Counted from the first letter of the stretch, positions 35,346 through 46,195 are shown. The stretch is DNA of 64,000 bases from Eledone cirrhosa (GCA_964016885.1 OZ024757.1:23467042-23531041); one strand, 5' to 3'. A program made the numbers and translations. Notes: generated by a model not told the origin, from the letters alone.

Positions 35346-35449
35346 TAGAACATTTGAATTCATTTTTTTATTGGAATAACAAATTATGAATTCAAATTTG
35401 TTTTAAAGCAAACCTAAAAATATATTATTATACAAAATTAATTCATTCA

Positions 35450-35575
35450 TGTGTTCTGTGGTGGGGCTGTGATCTGGCAGAACATTGGATAAAATACTCT
35501 GTAGCAATCATTTCACATATCTGCACTTTGAGTTCAAATCCCACCAAAGTTGACTTTTCCAGTGCTAAATTAGCT
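35450..35575 (+). mobile_element. Diverged SINE head
   Basis: TGATCTGGCAGAACATTGGA followed by TTTGAGTTCAAATCCCACCA, an old subtype 2/3 promoter region; the rest is lost. Confidence 0.5.
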
Positions 35576-35778
35576 CTACTTTAAGGCCACGCATCAGAGA
35601 CCTCTTTATCTTATTTTTAGCTTTTATTCTTTAACACTAAATCAGCAATATATATATATTTGTGAGTGAATATTAATGGTACGATATTATTATAATAATA
35701 TTATTATTCACTCACTAACACATTTATGTATCCACGATGTTAAGAGTGAAAACAATTTTATTTTAAAGCTATATATAT

Positions 35779-36126
35779 CATCATCATCATCATCATTTCA
35801 TTTTACGTCCGCTTTTTCCCTGCTTGCAAGGGTGGGACAGGAACTGATTCTGGCTTGATTTCTACAGCTGGACGCCCTTCCTAACACCAACCTCATTTAC
35901 AGTGAGTGCTGGGTGCTTTTTTTGCCGTGGCACCTCCACGACCACTTTGCAGTGGAATGATAGGGACCCCAGTCCCTATCATCTCATTTCTACAGCTGAG
36001 TAAACTGGAGCAATGTGAAATAAAGTGTCTTGCTCAAGGAAACAACACATCACCCGGTCTGAGAATTGAACTCACAACCTTTCAATTGCAAGGCCAATGC
36101 TCTAACCACTAAGCCATGTGCCTCCT
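35779..36126 (-). mobile_element. Full-length SINE (subtype 1, tail B), minus strand
   Basis: The minus strand reads GGAGGCACATGGCTTAGTGG, B box, CAAGACACTTTATTTCACAT, CACGGCAAAAAAAGCACCCA and the tail CCCACCCTTGCAAGCAGGGA with (GAT)n. Confidence 0.92.
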
Positions 36127-36197
36127 ATTGTATTAGCAGAAACTCGTGTTTAATAGAAATGGCCAAATTGAAAGACATCCCTCGCAACAGACCCTTG

Positions 36198-36242
<45 letters not shown>

Positions 36243-36461
36243 TAAAATATTAAAAATATTTAAAAAAATATTTAAAAAAAAAAAAAAAAAAAAAACTTTG
36301 TATTCCGTTTATCTGTATTCCGTTTATCTTTCACCGAAAGTATTTTTCATTGCATCTCTTCTTTCCATGATATCCGGATTACATTGAGTTCTTCATACGG
36401 ATTGGACACTACCGTAAACTCTTGGTAGATTTATCTACATACATATATATATATATAACAA
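36127..36461. other. Non-coding spacer with TA and A runs
   Basis: (TA)n at 36200-36235 and poly-A at 36273-36295. 36150-36190 (ATGGCCAAATTGAAAGACAT, CCCTCGCAACAGACCC) recurs inverted at 38385-38425, so the two lie in an inverted pair about 2.2 kb apart. Confidence 0.6.
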
Positions 36462-36534
36462 AGGAGGTGTGGTAAAGAACCAGATGGACCATAACGCACC
36501 AGAGTACTCAATACTTAGGGTAATAGAGTTGATA
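36462..36534 (+). repeat. Dispersed repeat, copy 1
   Basis: GGTGTGGTAAAGAACCAGAT, GGACCATAACGCACCAGAGT and ACTCAATACTTAGGGTAATA also occur at 48695-48760 with about 95 percent identity by eye. Unknown family. Confidence 0.75.
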
Positions 36535-36618
36535 ATAGGAAAAAGTTTAACCCCGACGGCAGAGCTGAAATCATCGAAATGGCTTCAGCTCTGCCATCAG
36601 GGTCAAACCTTTTCCTAT
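36535..36618. repeat. Hairpin of about 34-bp arms
   Basis: 36535-36569 (ATAGGAAAAAGTTTAACCCC, GGCAGAGCTGAA) pairs with 36584-36618 (TTCAGCTCTGCCATCAGGGT, CAAACCTTTTCCTAT). The loop is about 14 nt and there are few mismatches. A single arm recurs at about 36947-36985 (AACATGTTTGACCCCAATGG, CAGAGCTCAAGC). Confidence 0.8.
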
Positions 36619-36659
36619 ATATATATATATAGCTTTAAAAAAGAATTGTTTTCGTTCTT

Positions 36660-36886
36660 AACAGGGTGGATACCTAAGTAGGTGGAGAAGGAGAAGAACC
36701 AAACAGTGGGCAACAATGAGTGGCTAGAAATACCGGTTATGTGTACAATTCTTGACCACTCATGGAATGACAATAACAGGATCTAAATCAACAAACGAAA
36801 GAATTCGATGTTAAAGGACAATAGGAAAACCTGCTTCGTAGAATCGAGACGTATTCGAGGACCGTGCGATTTCAGAGTCCAACACC

Positions 36887-36949
<63 letters not shown>

Positions 36950-37140
36950 AACATGTTTGACCCCAATGGCAGAGCTCAAGCTGGGAAAAAGCGGACGTAA
37001 AATGAAAATGAATAACATATATATATATATATATACACACACACAAGCAGGAAAGAGAGAGAGAGAGAGAGAGAAAGACAACAGAGATTTAAATGATGTT
37101 GATGATGTATATATATATATAATATATGTGTGTGCTTTCA
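36660..37140. other. Spacer with TA and GA microsatellites
   Basis: (TA)n at 36888-36946 and 37018-37035, GA run at 37047-37075, and a SINE-tail scrap at 36985-37015 (GGGAAAAAGCGGACGTAAAA). No gene. Confidence 0.6.
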
Positions 37141-37144
37141 TCTA

Positions 37145-37428
37145 TATCATCATCATCATTTCATTTTACGTATGTTTTTTCCATGCTTGCAAGGGTGGGA
37201 CAAGAACTGATCCTGGCTTGGTTTCTACAGCTGGATGCCCTTCCTAACACCAACCTCATTTACAGTGAGTGCTGGGTGCTTTTTTGCCTCCACGACAACT
37301 TTGCAGCTGAGTACACTGGAGCAATGTGAAATAAAGTGTCTTTCTAAATGAAACAACACATCACCCGGTCCGAGAATTGAACTCACAACCTTTCGATTGC
37401 AAGGCCAATGCTCTAACCACTAAGCCAT
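37145..37428 (-). mobile_element. SINE subtype 1 with internal deletion, minus strand
   Basis: Head and tail B are present. The central block between the CACTGTAAATGAGG and TTTACTCAGCTG regions is shortened: GGACCCCAGTCCC is missing. Confidence 0.87.
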
Positions 37429-37729
37429 ATATATATATATATGGAGGGGGGGTCATATTTGTGTATTAATATTGCCAGAATTAATAGCAGAACACACTCA
37501 CTGTTTGGTTGGTTTTCGCTTCTGTGTTTTTTATATTGGTTAATTTAATTATTTTATTCGGTCCTCAATGTTTACCACTGACTGACCAATGGTCAAAAAT
37601 ACAGATATAATATAGACACAAACACATATATATAGTCTAACAAAGTTCTTTCGTTGCACATCTGCAACATCGTCAGTGGTGCTATTATGTTTCCTCCTGT
37701 TGTATTGTATGGCTACGCCATCCTTATTT

Positions 37730-37749
37730 AGTCTGTTTATTTATTTATT

Positions 37750-37780
<31 letters not shown>

Positions 37781-37845
37781 ATATATTTATTTATATATAT
37801 ATATATATTTATTTATATATATATATATTTATTTATATATATATC
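37730..37845. repeat. ATTT/TA microsatellite
   Basis: (TTTA)n and (TA)n alternate up to the border of the next SINE. Confidence 0.9.
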
Positions 37846-38200
37846 ATCATCATCATCATTTCATTTTACGTCCACTTTTCCCTGCTTGCAAGGGTGGGAC
37901 GGGAACTGATTCTGGCTTGATTTCTACAGCTGGATGCCCTTCCTAACACCAACCTCATTTACAGTGAGTGCTGGGTGCTTTTTTGCCGTGGCACCTCCAC
38001 GACCACTTTGTAGTGGAATAATAGGGACCCCAGTCCCTATCATTTCATTTCTACAGCTGAGTAAACTGGAGCAATGTGAAATAAAGTGTCTTGCTCAAGG
38101 AAACAACACATCACCCCACATCACCCGGTCTGAGAATTGAACTTACAACCTTTCGATTGCAAGGCCAATGCTCTAACCACTAAGCCATGTGCCTCCATAT
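37846..38200 (-). mobile_element. Full-length SINE (subtype 1, tail B), minus strand
   Basis: Same layout as 35779-36126. It has a short direct repeat ACATCACCC/CACATCACCC in the head-body junction. Confidence 0.92.
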
Positions 38201-38509
38201 ATATATATATATAACCCTCATCATCAGGTATACATATAAACACACACATCTACCATAAATGGTTGTGTGTGTTTTACAAGTTTATATTAAATATATAAAA
38301 CTAATTCCCATGCATTAGTATGTATTTCATTAATCTAAAATAGATTCAGTGAATCTAAATAAATGTATGTTTATAAAGAGTGAGGGTCTGTTGCGAGGGA
38401 TGTCGTCTTTCAATTTGGCCATTTCTATTAAACATGAGTTTCTGCTAATACAAATATTTCTGTGTATTATTGAAGAGAAACTTTCTGTAATTAAATAATG
38501 TGTAGGTGT
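38201..38509. other. Non-coding spacer
   Basis: 38385-38440 contains the inverted counterpart of 36140-36190 (GAGGGTCTGTTGCGAGGGAT, TTCAATTTGGCCATTTCTAT). No gene. Confidence 0.5.
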
Positions 38510-39846
38510 ATTGGTGTGTAGCTGTGTGTGTGTGTGTGTAGGTGTGTGGGTGTCTGTGTATAGGTGTGGGTGTCTGTGTATAGGTGTATGTGTCTAGGTG
38601 TGTAGCTATGGGTGTGTGTGTAGGTGTGTGTGTAGGTGTGTGTGTCTGCGTATAGGTGTGTGTGTCTAGGTGTGTGTGTAGGTGTGCGTGTGTATAGGTA
38701 TGTGCGTAGATGGGTGTAGGTGTGTGTCTAGGTGTGTGTGTGTAGGTGTGTGTGTCTAGGTATGTGTGTAGATGGGTGTAGGTGTGTAGATGGGTGTGTG
38801 TGTGTGTGTGGGTGTAGGTGTGTGTCTGTGTGTAGGTGTGTGTGTGTCTAAGTGAGTGTATCTAGGTGTAGGTGTGTGTAGGTGAGTGTGTCTGTGTGGG
38901 TGTGTGTGTGTGTCTGTGTGTAGGTGTGTGTGTGTCTAGGTGAGTGTGTCTAGGTGTAGGTATGTGTAGGTGAGTGTGTCTGTGTGGGTGTGTCTGCATG
39001 TCTTGGTGTGTAGGTGTGTGTGTGTGTGTGTACATGGGTGTAGGTGTGTGTGTACATGGGTGTAGGTGTGTGTGTGTGTATGCGTGTGTATGTGTGTGTG
39101 TCTTGGAGTGTAGGTGTGTGGGTGTGTGTAGGTGTGTAGATGCGTGTGTGTAGATGGGTGTAGGTGTGTGTGTGTGTCTGCGTAGGTGTCATGTGAGAGT
39201 GTAAATATATGTGTACCTATGTGTGTTTAGGTGTCTGTGTAGGCGTGTGTGTAAGTATGTGTGTGTGTGTGCCTATGTGTGTGTATGTAGGTCTGTGACT
39301 GTATGTAGATGTGTATCAGTGTAGGTATGTATATGTGTGTGTATGTAGGTCTCTGTATGTAAATATGTATCAGTGTATGTATGTGTATATATGTGTGTGT
39401 ATGCATATAAGTCTGTGCACCTATGTGTGTGTGTGTATGTGTATATCTGTGTGTTAGTGTATAAGTGGGTATGCATAACTGTGACTATGTATGTGTGTAT
39501 GTGTGTATCAGTGTATATGTGTATGTGTGTGTATGTGTGTATGTGTGTGTATGTGTGTGTGTATGTGGGTATGTGTGTGTATGTGTGTATGTATGTATGT
39601 GTGTGTATCAGTGTATGTATGTGTGTATGTGTGTGTGTATGTGTGTATATGTGTATATATGTGTGTATGTGTGTGTATGTGTGTGTATGTATGTGTATGT
39701 ATGTGTGTATGTCTGTATATGTGTGTATCAGTGTATGTGTGCATATGTGCATGTGTGTATGTGTGTGTATGTGTGTGTATGTGTGTGTATCAGTGTATGT
39801 GTGTGTATCAGTGTATGTGTACGTATGTGTGTGTGTGTGTGTGGTT
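38510..39846. repeat. GT-based compound array, 1.3 kb
   Basis: 38510-39240 is built from GGTGTGTGTGTCTAGGTGTG-like units (telltale TAGGTG spacing). 39240-39846 shifts to (TATG)n and TGTATCAGTGTATG units. Cys/Val/Met and His/Thr frames are artefacts. Confidence 0.93.
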
Positions 39847-39917
39847 TCCTTTGAACATTCAGTAACTCACATCAGGGCAATAATAATTATTTCTAAATGT
39901 GAAAAATATTCAAGTGA

Positions 39918-40600
39918 CTTTGTTACCAGCAACACCACCACCACTGTCACCACCACCACTGTCACCACCACCACTGTCACCAACACCACTATCACCAACA
40001 CCACTGTCACCAACACCACTATCACCAACACCACTGTCACCAACACCACTATCACCAACACCACTGTCACCAACACCACCCCACTCATACCAGCACCATT
40101 ATCAACAACATCTACCAACATTACCAGCAACAAACGCCCAACACCACAACAACAAAGTCACCACCGCCAACAACAACCAACACCACCACCACTACCAACA
40201 ACAACCACATAACCATCAACCACATCACTACCCACCACTAACAACCACACCACCAACAACCAACACCACCACCACCAACAACCAACACCAACAACAACCA
40301 AAACCACCACCAACAACACCAACAACAACAACAACCAACACCACCACCAACAACAACCAACACCACCACTATCAACAACAAACACCACCACCAACAACAA
40401 CCAAAACCACCACCAACAACACCACCACCAACACCAACAACAACCAACACCACCACCAACAACAACCAACACCAACAACAACCAACACCACCACTATCAA
40501 CAACAACCAACACCACTAACAGCAACAACCACACCAACAACAACAAATCTCCACCACAAACACCAACACCAACACCACCACCACCACCACCACCACTTTG
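39918..40600. repeat. CAC/CAA trinucleotide minisatellite
   Basis: 39930-40080 is a 30-bp period (CCAACACCACTATCACCAAC, ACCACTGTCA). The rest is (CAACAACCAACACCACCAC)-like. Pro/Thr and Val/Gly frames are artefacts of a pyrimidine-and-A-rich strand. Confidence 0.93.
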
Positions 40601-40702
40601 TGTCATTATTCAGACAACCACCAACAAAGATTCTTAAACCAAAATTTCAAGATGGAATTAACCACAAAATAACAATATTTGTTGTATTTTAGCAAAATTA
40701 AT

Positions 40703-40878
40703 GGTTTCTGATTTAGGCACATGACCAACAATTTTGGGGAAGGGGTAAGTTGATTAACTTTACCCCAGTGAAATACTGGTACTTTATTCTAACGATTCTG
40801 TAAGGGATGAAAGGCAAAGTTAAACCTAAGCAGAATTTGAACTCAGAATGTAAAGGGATGTAGCTATATGCTACAAAT
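40703..40878 (-). mobile_element. Diverged SINE subtype 2, minus strand
   Basis: TTTCTGATTTAGGCACATGA, CAGTGAAATACTGGTACTTT, AAAGGCAAAGTTAAACCTAA and GAATTTGAACTCAGAATG; resembles the longer variant at 50957-51170 (with the TTAACTTTACCCCA region). Confidence 0.7.
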
Positions 40879-41113
40879 CAAAATTAATAAAAACATTTCT
40901 TGCTATTTTTTTATTTTTTTATTTTTTTTATTTTACCTATTTTTCTTTCTTTCGTTGTCATCTCTGCTGCACCCCACCAGGGCCGAATTTAAAGGAGGCA
41001 ATTTCCCCGGGGCCCTGTAGTTGGGGTGACCCACCAGTGATAGCTGTAGCAATTTATTTGTTTAAGAAATCAAAAGCTACAGTGTTTGGCAATCGAATAA
41101 GACAATATAGTGT

Positions 41114-41341
41114 TTAACCCTTCAGTATTCACATTACTCTATATATACTATTATATTTTCATGGTAAAGGCTTTACCTCACATTAATATCTCACATAATA
41201 TCGAATCTATGAGATTTTTAAAGTATTTATTTTGAGAACAATACCTTAACATCAGTTTGAGTGACCAGATACAGCCAGTTTCAACAGAAAAACGTAGAGA
41301 ATTCTGGCCTGTTTTGGCCGGTTTGAACATTAAAGGGTTAA
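41114..41341 (-). mobile_element. TTAA-flanked MITE, copy 3
   Basis: TTAACCCTTCAGTATTCACA at one border and GAACATTAAAGGGTTAA at the other. It contains TATATACTATTATATTTTCA, GGTAAAGGCTTTACCTCAC and ATGAGATTTTTAAAGTATTT. Orientation is opposite to 32871-33087. Confidence 0.82.
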
Positions 41342-41459
41342 GGGAACGATTTAGTCTTACCAAGCATGTGATGACCTCTTTTGTACTACAGCCATGATAA
41401 AATGTACTCAGTACATCCTGTAAATTGTTATCGTTGATACCTTGATAGAATATACCTCG

Positions 41460-41675
41460 TCAACTGTGTAAAGTGGTTGTGCTGGTATCACAAAAACAAT
41501 GCAACCAGTAAACATTCTAAAGTGGTTATGTTAGGAAGGACATCCAGCCATAGAAACTATGCTAAATATGTAATGTATGAGCAGGATGAGGTCACTCCAA
41601 TATGTCTGGTCTCAGACTGTGACAACCCATCTAATACAGCCCGTGTGGAAAGTAGATGAACAATGAGGATAGTTA
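41460..41675 (+). mobile_element. Old LINE tail
   Basis: GTAAAGTGGTTGTGCTGGTA, GTTAGGAAGGACATCCAGCC, GAGCAGGATGAGGTCACTCC and GACAACCCATCTAATACAGC match the LINE A tail at perhaps 75 percent identity. Confidence 0.6.
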
Positions 41676-41859
41676 GATTTTTTTAAATTTAATACCTGTA
41701 TGTATAATTTTTCAATTCCAAATACTTGCACCAAGTCAACTTTGATATGTAAAATTGGTAGTTTGCTGTGCATTCTAATTGTTTATGTAGTGCCCTCAAG
41801 GACCCTCAAGGTCTAAATCCAATCCTGCACAGTGAAAGTATTGCCACCAGCAGCAGCCA

Positions 41860-42500
41860 GCAACCTCTGCGACATTAGCCATTACCCACTCAGAATAAAT
41901 GTGAAGGTAAGCAGAAATAATTAGCAGGCTCTGTAAAGAGGGAGCCTGTTTTGGGGTGTGACAATCAATCTAGAACCAGTAGAATTTTGTGCTTTTCTCA
42001 GATACCCACTGCATCAATCATTCTACTTTAGATTAAATTTAAAGGTAATTAAAAATGATTAAAGGGCTCTGAGTGGAGAGAGCCTGTTTTTTTCTGGAAG
42101 AGGGGGACAAAGACACTTCACAGTGTGTACTGCCTGTATTTATTGTGTAGATCAACGACACTAGGGAGGCTGCCATGTACTTAACATAATTGAATTGGTT
42201 AGTATGGCTGGATGCTCTTCCTAACACCAATCACATTTCAGCATGTGCAGGGTACTTTTATCGTGTAGATCACCAAAACTAGGGAGATTGTCATGTCCTT
42301 GACACAATTGAGGGGGTCCTCTCAACCCTTGTTTTCCTGGCTTTCTATAGTTGGGTTCGCTTCCTATCAATACAATAACCACTTTACACCATGTACTAGG
42401 TGCATTTATCCTGTAGATCACCAACAATATGGAGGTTGTCATATCTTTGACACAACTAAAGGGTCCTCCCAACCATTTGTTTGGCTGGCTTTCTACAGCT
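41860..42500. repeat. Low-copy tandem duplications
   Basis: Two AGAGGGAGCCTGTTTT / GGAGAGAGCCTGTTTT units (41900-41960, 42020-42090) precede three units starting near 42145, 42259 and 42411. Each of these three has GTAGATCACCAAAACTAGGG-type, GTCATGTCCTTGACACAATT-type and CTGGCTTTCTA-type blocks. The family is related to LINE-tail text (TGGATGTCCTTCC). Confidence 0.65.
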
Positions 42501-42581
42501 GGATGTCCTTCCCAGAATTGAAATCAAATCCGATTCTCATTCGGAAAGGAATGAGTTAGCAAAGAATTTTGAGTGAAAGTA

Positions 42582-42922
42582 TCATCATCATCATCATTTT
42601 ACGTCTGCTTTTCCCTGCTTGCAAGGGTGGGACAGGAACTGATTCTGGCTTGATTTCTACAGCTGGATGCCCTTGCTAACACCAACCTCATTTACAGTGT
42701 GGGCTGGGTGCTTTTTTGCTGTGGCGCCTACACATCCACTTTGCAGTGGAATGATAGGGACCCCAGTCCCTATCATCTCATTTCTACAGCTGAGTAAACT
42801 GGAACAATGTGAAATAAAGTGTCTTGCTCAAGGAAACAACACATCACCCGGTCTGAGAATTGAACTCACAACCTTTCGATTGCAAGGCCAATGCTCTAAC
42901 CACTAAGCCATGTCCCTCCATC
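42582..42922 (-). mobile_element. Full-length SINE (subtype 1, tail B), minus strand
   Basis: Minus strand: GGAGGGACATGGCTTAGTGG, B box, CAAGACACTTTATTTCACAT, GTGTAGGCGCCACAGCAAAA and (GATGAT)n. Confidence 0.92.
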
Positions 42923-43254
42923 CATAGAAAACCAGTTATCTGGGTGGAATAAAGGCTTTAAGAGAAAGAGATAGCAGAACATACTGTGAGTGGTGAGAAT
43001 ACCTTTTATGTTTCTCATTTGTCATTACTTTCTCTGTTTTGTTTTATTACTAAGGTTTGTTAATATGAACAGACATGAAAGCCTGGAAATACTCCAACAT
43101 TGAAGAATGTCTACTTCTCAAACCGAAAGCATTGTAAATTGAAGTGCATCCTGACAAATTGCCACACAGCACTTAAACCCAAGATATATGACTGGACCAG
43201 CCAACCAGCCAGCACCCACTATTATCAATTGCTAGCAGATATCTAAAAAAATTT
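42923..43254. other. Non-coding spacer
   Basis: No gene recognised. Confidence 0.4.
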
Positions 43255-43570
<316 letters not shown>

Positions 43571-43969
43571 TGTATGTATGTATATGCAGTCAACATGGGA
43601 AAAGAAGTAAGGTCAGTTGAAATTTTCAGCTAAAGGATCAGAAATAAAATGTAGTTGTTTAAAAGTTGTCAATGGAGAATGGTAAAAGAAATGTAGCATA
43701 ATTAAGGAAGTGAGTATTGTAATGTGATAGAACTATCTAGAAATTCTTTCTTAGGTATATAAAATTGCCAGAGAACACTTAAACAAAAGACATTCTTAAT
43801 CCCATTATGAAACACTATCAGATATGTAAGGAATAGTGGAAGAAGTAAATGTCAGGCTGTAACAAAGGAAAGTAGGCAGTGTGGATGGGGGGTGGGCAAG
43901 GTTAGATACAAGGATGGATAAAGCTTTCAAAAACATGGGTTTCAAATGTTGTCAAATTAATACCTATGG
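43571..43969. other. Non-coding spacer
   Basis: No gene or repeat recognised. Confidence 0.35.
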
Positions 43970-44510
43970 AAACTCTGGGTGTATTTCTACGCTGAACTTA
44001 CGTAGCAAATTGGCAGAATCATTAGAACATCAGATAGAATACTTTGTGACATTTGTTTTGGCTTGCTGCTCTCTGAGTTGATATCTTGCCGAGGTCAACT
44101 TTGCCTTTCAGTCTTTCAAGTTTGATAAAAAAAAAGAACCAGTCAAGTACTGGGGGTCAGTTCATTCTCTATATCTCTTTCTCATTTCCTTTCTCTCACT
44201 TTGCCTTTCATTAATTTGATGTCGATAAAAAAGTACCAGTTCGATTCTTCCTCTATATCTCTTTCTCTTTCATCCATTCGATGTCGCTAAAAAAATACCA
44301 GTCAAGTACTGAGGTCGATTCTTCCTCTATATCTCTTTCTCACTTCCATTCACTCACTTTGTATCATTCTCAGGAAGAAATCTGCTGTATTCAGACCTGG
44401 AGAGGAGATGAGCTCTATCAGGTTTTAAAATGCCCTAAGAAATGCTGTATGTCAATACAGCGTCCCTATCATTCCCTCAGGAGTTAAGGGACCATTCATG
44501 GTATGCTGAA
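43970..44510 (+). mobile_element. SINE subtype 3 with duplicated middle
   Basis: Head GCAAATTGGCAGAATCATTA; then CCGAGGTCAACTTTGCCTTT. The middle block GATAAAAAAGTACCAGT(T/C) through CTATATCTCTTTCTC occurs three times (about 44125, 44222, 44284). The 3' body has AGGAAGAAATCTGCTGTATT and CCCTCAGGAGTTAAGGGACC. Confidence 0.8.
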
Positions 44511-44606
44511 CTTACTTCTCCAGTGTAAGGAAGTGTACAAATTTTATTTTGTATATAATATGACTTTAACTTGCCTAACTTAATCTTTATTTCTGAGTAT
44601 CATATG

Positions 44607-44933
44607 TGTAGCGGTTGTCTCCCTTGTTGTGACTCACAACCCCAATAGATTAACAACATCTAGACGGGAAGTAGAACCCTTTCTGTAACTTCCGGCAGAG
44701 CCCTATAAAACGAATAGCCTTCGGCTCTCTCCCTCTCATTTGCCCTTCCGGCGCCTGGCCTTCGCCAGGCGTCTCGCATTTGCCTGGCAATCAAAACGGT
44801 AACTACTAACTTTGCTTCATTCTTTCATCTATTTCATTGACATGTCAACTATACTGTTAGATTGTTAATTAAATATTATACACACAAACCATGTCTCCTT
44901 GTTACATTCATACAACCCAGTATCTTCGCTATA
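44607..44933 (+). mobile_element. LTR copy 1 (complete), retrotransposon LTR
   Basis: Starts TGTAGCGG and ends CGCTATA, near-inverse ends (TGTAGCG/CGCTAtA). It contains TATAAAA at 44704-44710, a perfect GC hairpin (CGCCTGGC-CTTC-GCCAGGCG) near 44753-44772 and an AT-rich 3' part. A PBS follows after one base. About 327 bp. Whether the family is Ty3/gypsy, BEL or other cannot be decided without pol. Confidence 0.88.
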
Positions 44934-44934
44934 T

Positions 44935-44952
44935 TGGTGACCCCGACGTGAT
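44935..44952 (+). promoter_or_regulatory. Primer-binding site matching tRNA-Trp, copy 1
   Basis: TGGTGACCCCGACGTGAT, 18 nt, starting one base after the LTR end. It is the complement of the 3' end of animal tRNA-Trp including CCA, the same primer class known from avian alpharetroviruses. A 10-bp stub, GAACGGCTGC, then leads directly into the next LTR. Confidence 0.88.
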
Positions 44953-44962
44953 GAACGGCTGC

Positions 44963-45258
44963 AACCCCAATAGATTAACAACATCTAGACGGGAAGTAGA
45001 ACCCTTTCTGTAACTTCCGGCAGAGCCCTATAAAACGAATAGCCTTCGGCTCTCTCCCTCTCATTTGCCCTTCCGGCGCCTGGCCTTCGCCAGGCGTCTC
45101 GCGTTTGCCTGGCAATCAAAACGGTAACTACTAACTTTGCTTCATTCTTTCATCTATTTCATTGACATGTCAACTATACTGTCAGATTGTTAATTAAATA
45201 TTATACACACAAACCATGTCTCCTTGTTACATTTATACAACCCAGTATCTTCGCTATA
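44963..45258 (+). mobile_element. LTR copy 2, lacking the first 31 bp
   Basis: Begins AACCCCAATAGATTAACAAC, the text that follows the first 31 bp in copy 1, and runs to CGCTATA. It differs from copy 1 by only a few substitutions (GCATTTGC to GCGTTTGC, CTGTTAG to CTGTCAG, ACATTCAT to ACATTTAT). Confidence 0.9.
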
Positions 45259-45259
45259 T

Positions 45260-45277
45260 TGGTGACCCCGACGTGAT
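45260..45277 (+). promoter_or_regulatory. Primer-binding site matching tRNA-Trp, copy 2
   Basis: Identical 18-nt TGGTGACCCCGACGTGAT, followed by the same GAACGGCTGC stub. Confidence 0.88.
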
Positions 45278-45287
45278 GAACGGCTGC

Positions 45288-45583
45288 AACCCCAATAGAT
45301 TAACAACATCTAGACGGGAAGTAGAACCCTTTCTGTAACTTCCGGCAGAGCCCTATAAAACGAATAGCCTTCGGCTCTCTCCCTCTCATTTGCCCTTCCG
45401 GCGCCTGGCCTTCGCCAGGTGTCTCGCATTTGCCTGGCAATCAAAACGGTAACTACTAACTTTGCTTCATTCTTTCATCTATTTCATTGACATGTCAACT
45501 ATACTGTTAGATTGTTAATTAAATATTATACACACAAACCATGTCTCCTTGTTACATTCATACAACCCAGTATCTTCGCTATA
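45288..45583 (+). mobile_element. LTR copy 3, lacking the first 31 bp, no PBS after it
   Basis: Same 5' truncation as copy 2. It ends CGCTATA and then runs into unrelated DNA (TATTCTTTAAAGG). The repeat period between copies 2 and 3 is exactly 325 bp, as between 1 and 2. One substitution in the hairpin (CCAGGCG to CCAGGTG). Confidence 0.9.
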
Positions 45584-45984
45584 TATTCTTTAAAGGATAG
45601 TGATGTGTCAGTGTGATACAACGATGCTGTTCTCTGTTAGAAGCTTCAGTTTATAATATATCATATATACTAGAATATAAGCTGAGGAATATGTGACCAA
45701 AAAATTGATGGTAAAAGGGTGGGCAGGGGGAGGCTTATATATGCCATCTAAACAATGTGGTGATTAGCTGCCTCGGCTTATAATATTGGGGTTTGGAATT
45801 TTCCACATTTCTCAGATAAAAAACATCCAGTAAAGCTTATTTCATTAACTGATTAGGCTTATCTTTGCTTTGTATAAAATGTTTTGTTATCTGATCACTC
45901 TGGTGCCTGGGAAATAAACTATTTAGGGAAGTTTACCAGTGGTCATGTTCATATAGAGCCAGAGACTGGCCCTTACACTCAATC
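45584..45984. other. Non-coding spacer
   Basis: 45660-45720 (ATATACTAGAATATAAGCTG, AGGAATATGTGACC) resembles 19315-19360 (TATACTCAAATATAAGCCGA), an old dispersed repeat. No gene. Confidence 0.45.
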
Positions 45985-46195
45985 CACCATCATCATCATT
46001 GTTGTTGTTGAACGTCCATTTTCCACGCTTGCATGGGTTACATGGGTTGTTGCATTATGAAACAAGTCAGGTCAGGAGACTGCTTCTTGCTCATACAGAT
46101 CTGTATTTTGGCTTGGTTTCTATGACTGGATGCCTTTCCTAACACCAACCACATTACCGAGTGGACTGGGTGCTTTTTATCATAGCACAATTATT
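45985..46195 (-). mobile_element. LINE tail, minus strand
   Basis: CATCATCATTGTTGTTGTTG, AACGTCCATTTTCCACGCTT, GGTCAGGAGACTGC and TGGATGCCTTTCCTAACACC. Confidence 0.75.

Larger units (their letters stand above)
40979..41834 (+). mobile_element. Possible hAT-like DNA transposon remnant
   Basis: Left end CAGGGCCGAATTTAAAGGAG; right end GGTCTAAATCCAATCCTG, whose reverse complement is CAGGATTGGATTTAGACC, an imperfect terminal inverted repeat. CAGGGCCG-type ends followed by GGGGCCCTG are typical of hAT-group elements. I see no clear 8-bp target duplication and no transposase. A TTAA MITE and a LINE tail sit inside it. Confidence 0.4.

Noticed and set aside
44607..44933. Target-site duplication around the LTR array
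   Set aside because: ATAT occurs near both outer ends, but the internal LTR ends are also followed by AT-rich bases, so no clean duplication can be called.
44607..45583. CRISPR-like array (regular 325-bp period)
   Set aside because: Repeat units are LTRs with a PBS, and the genome is animal.
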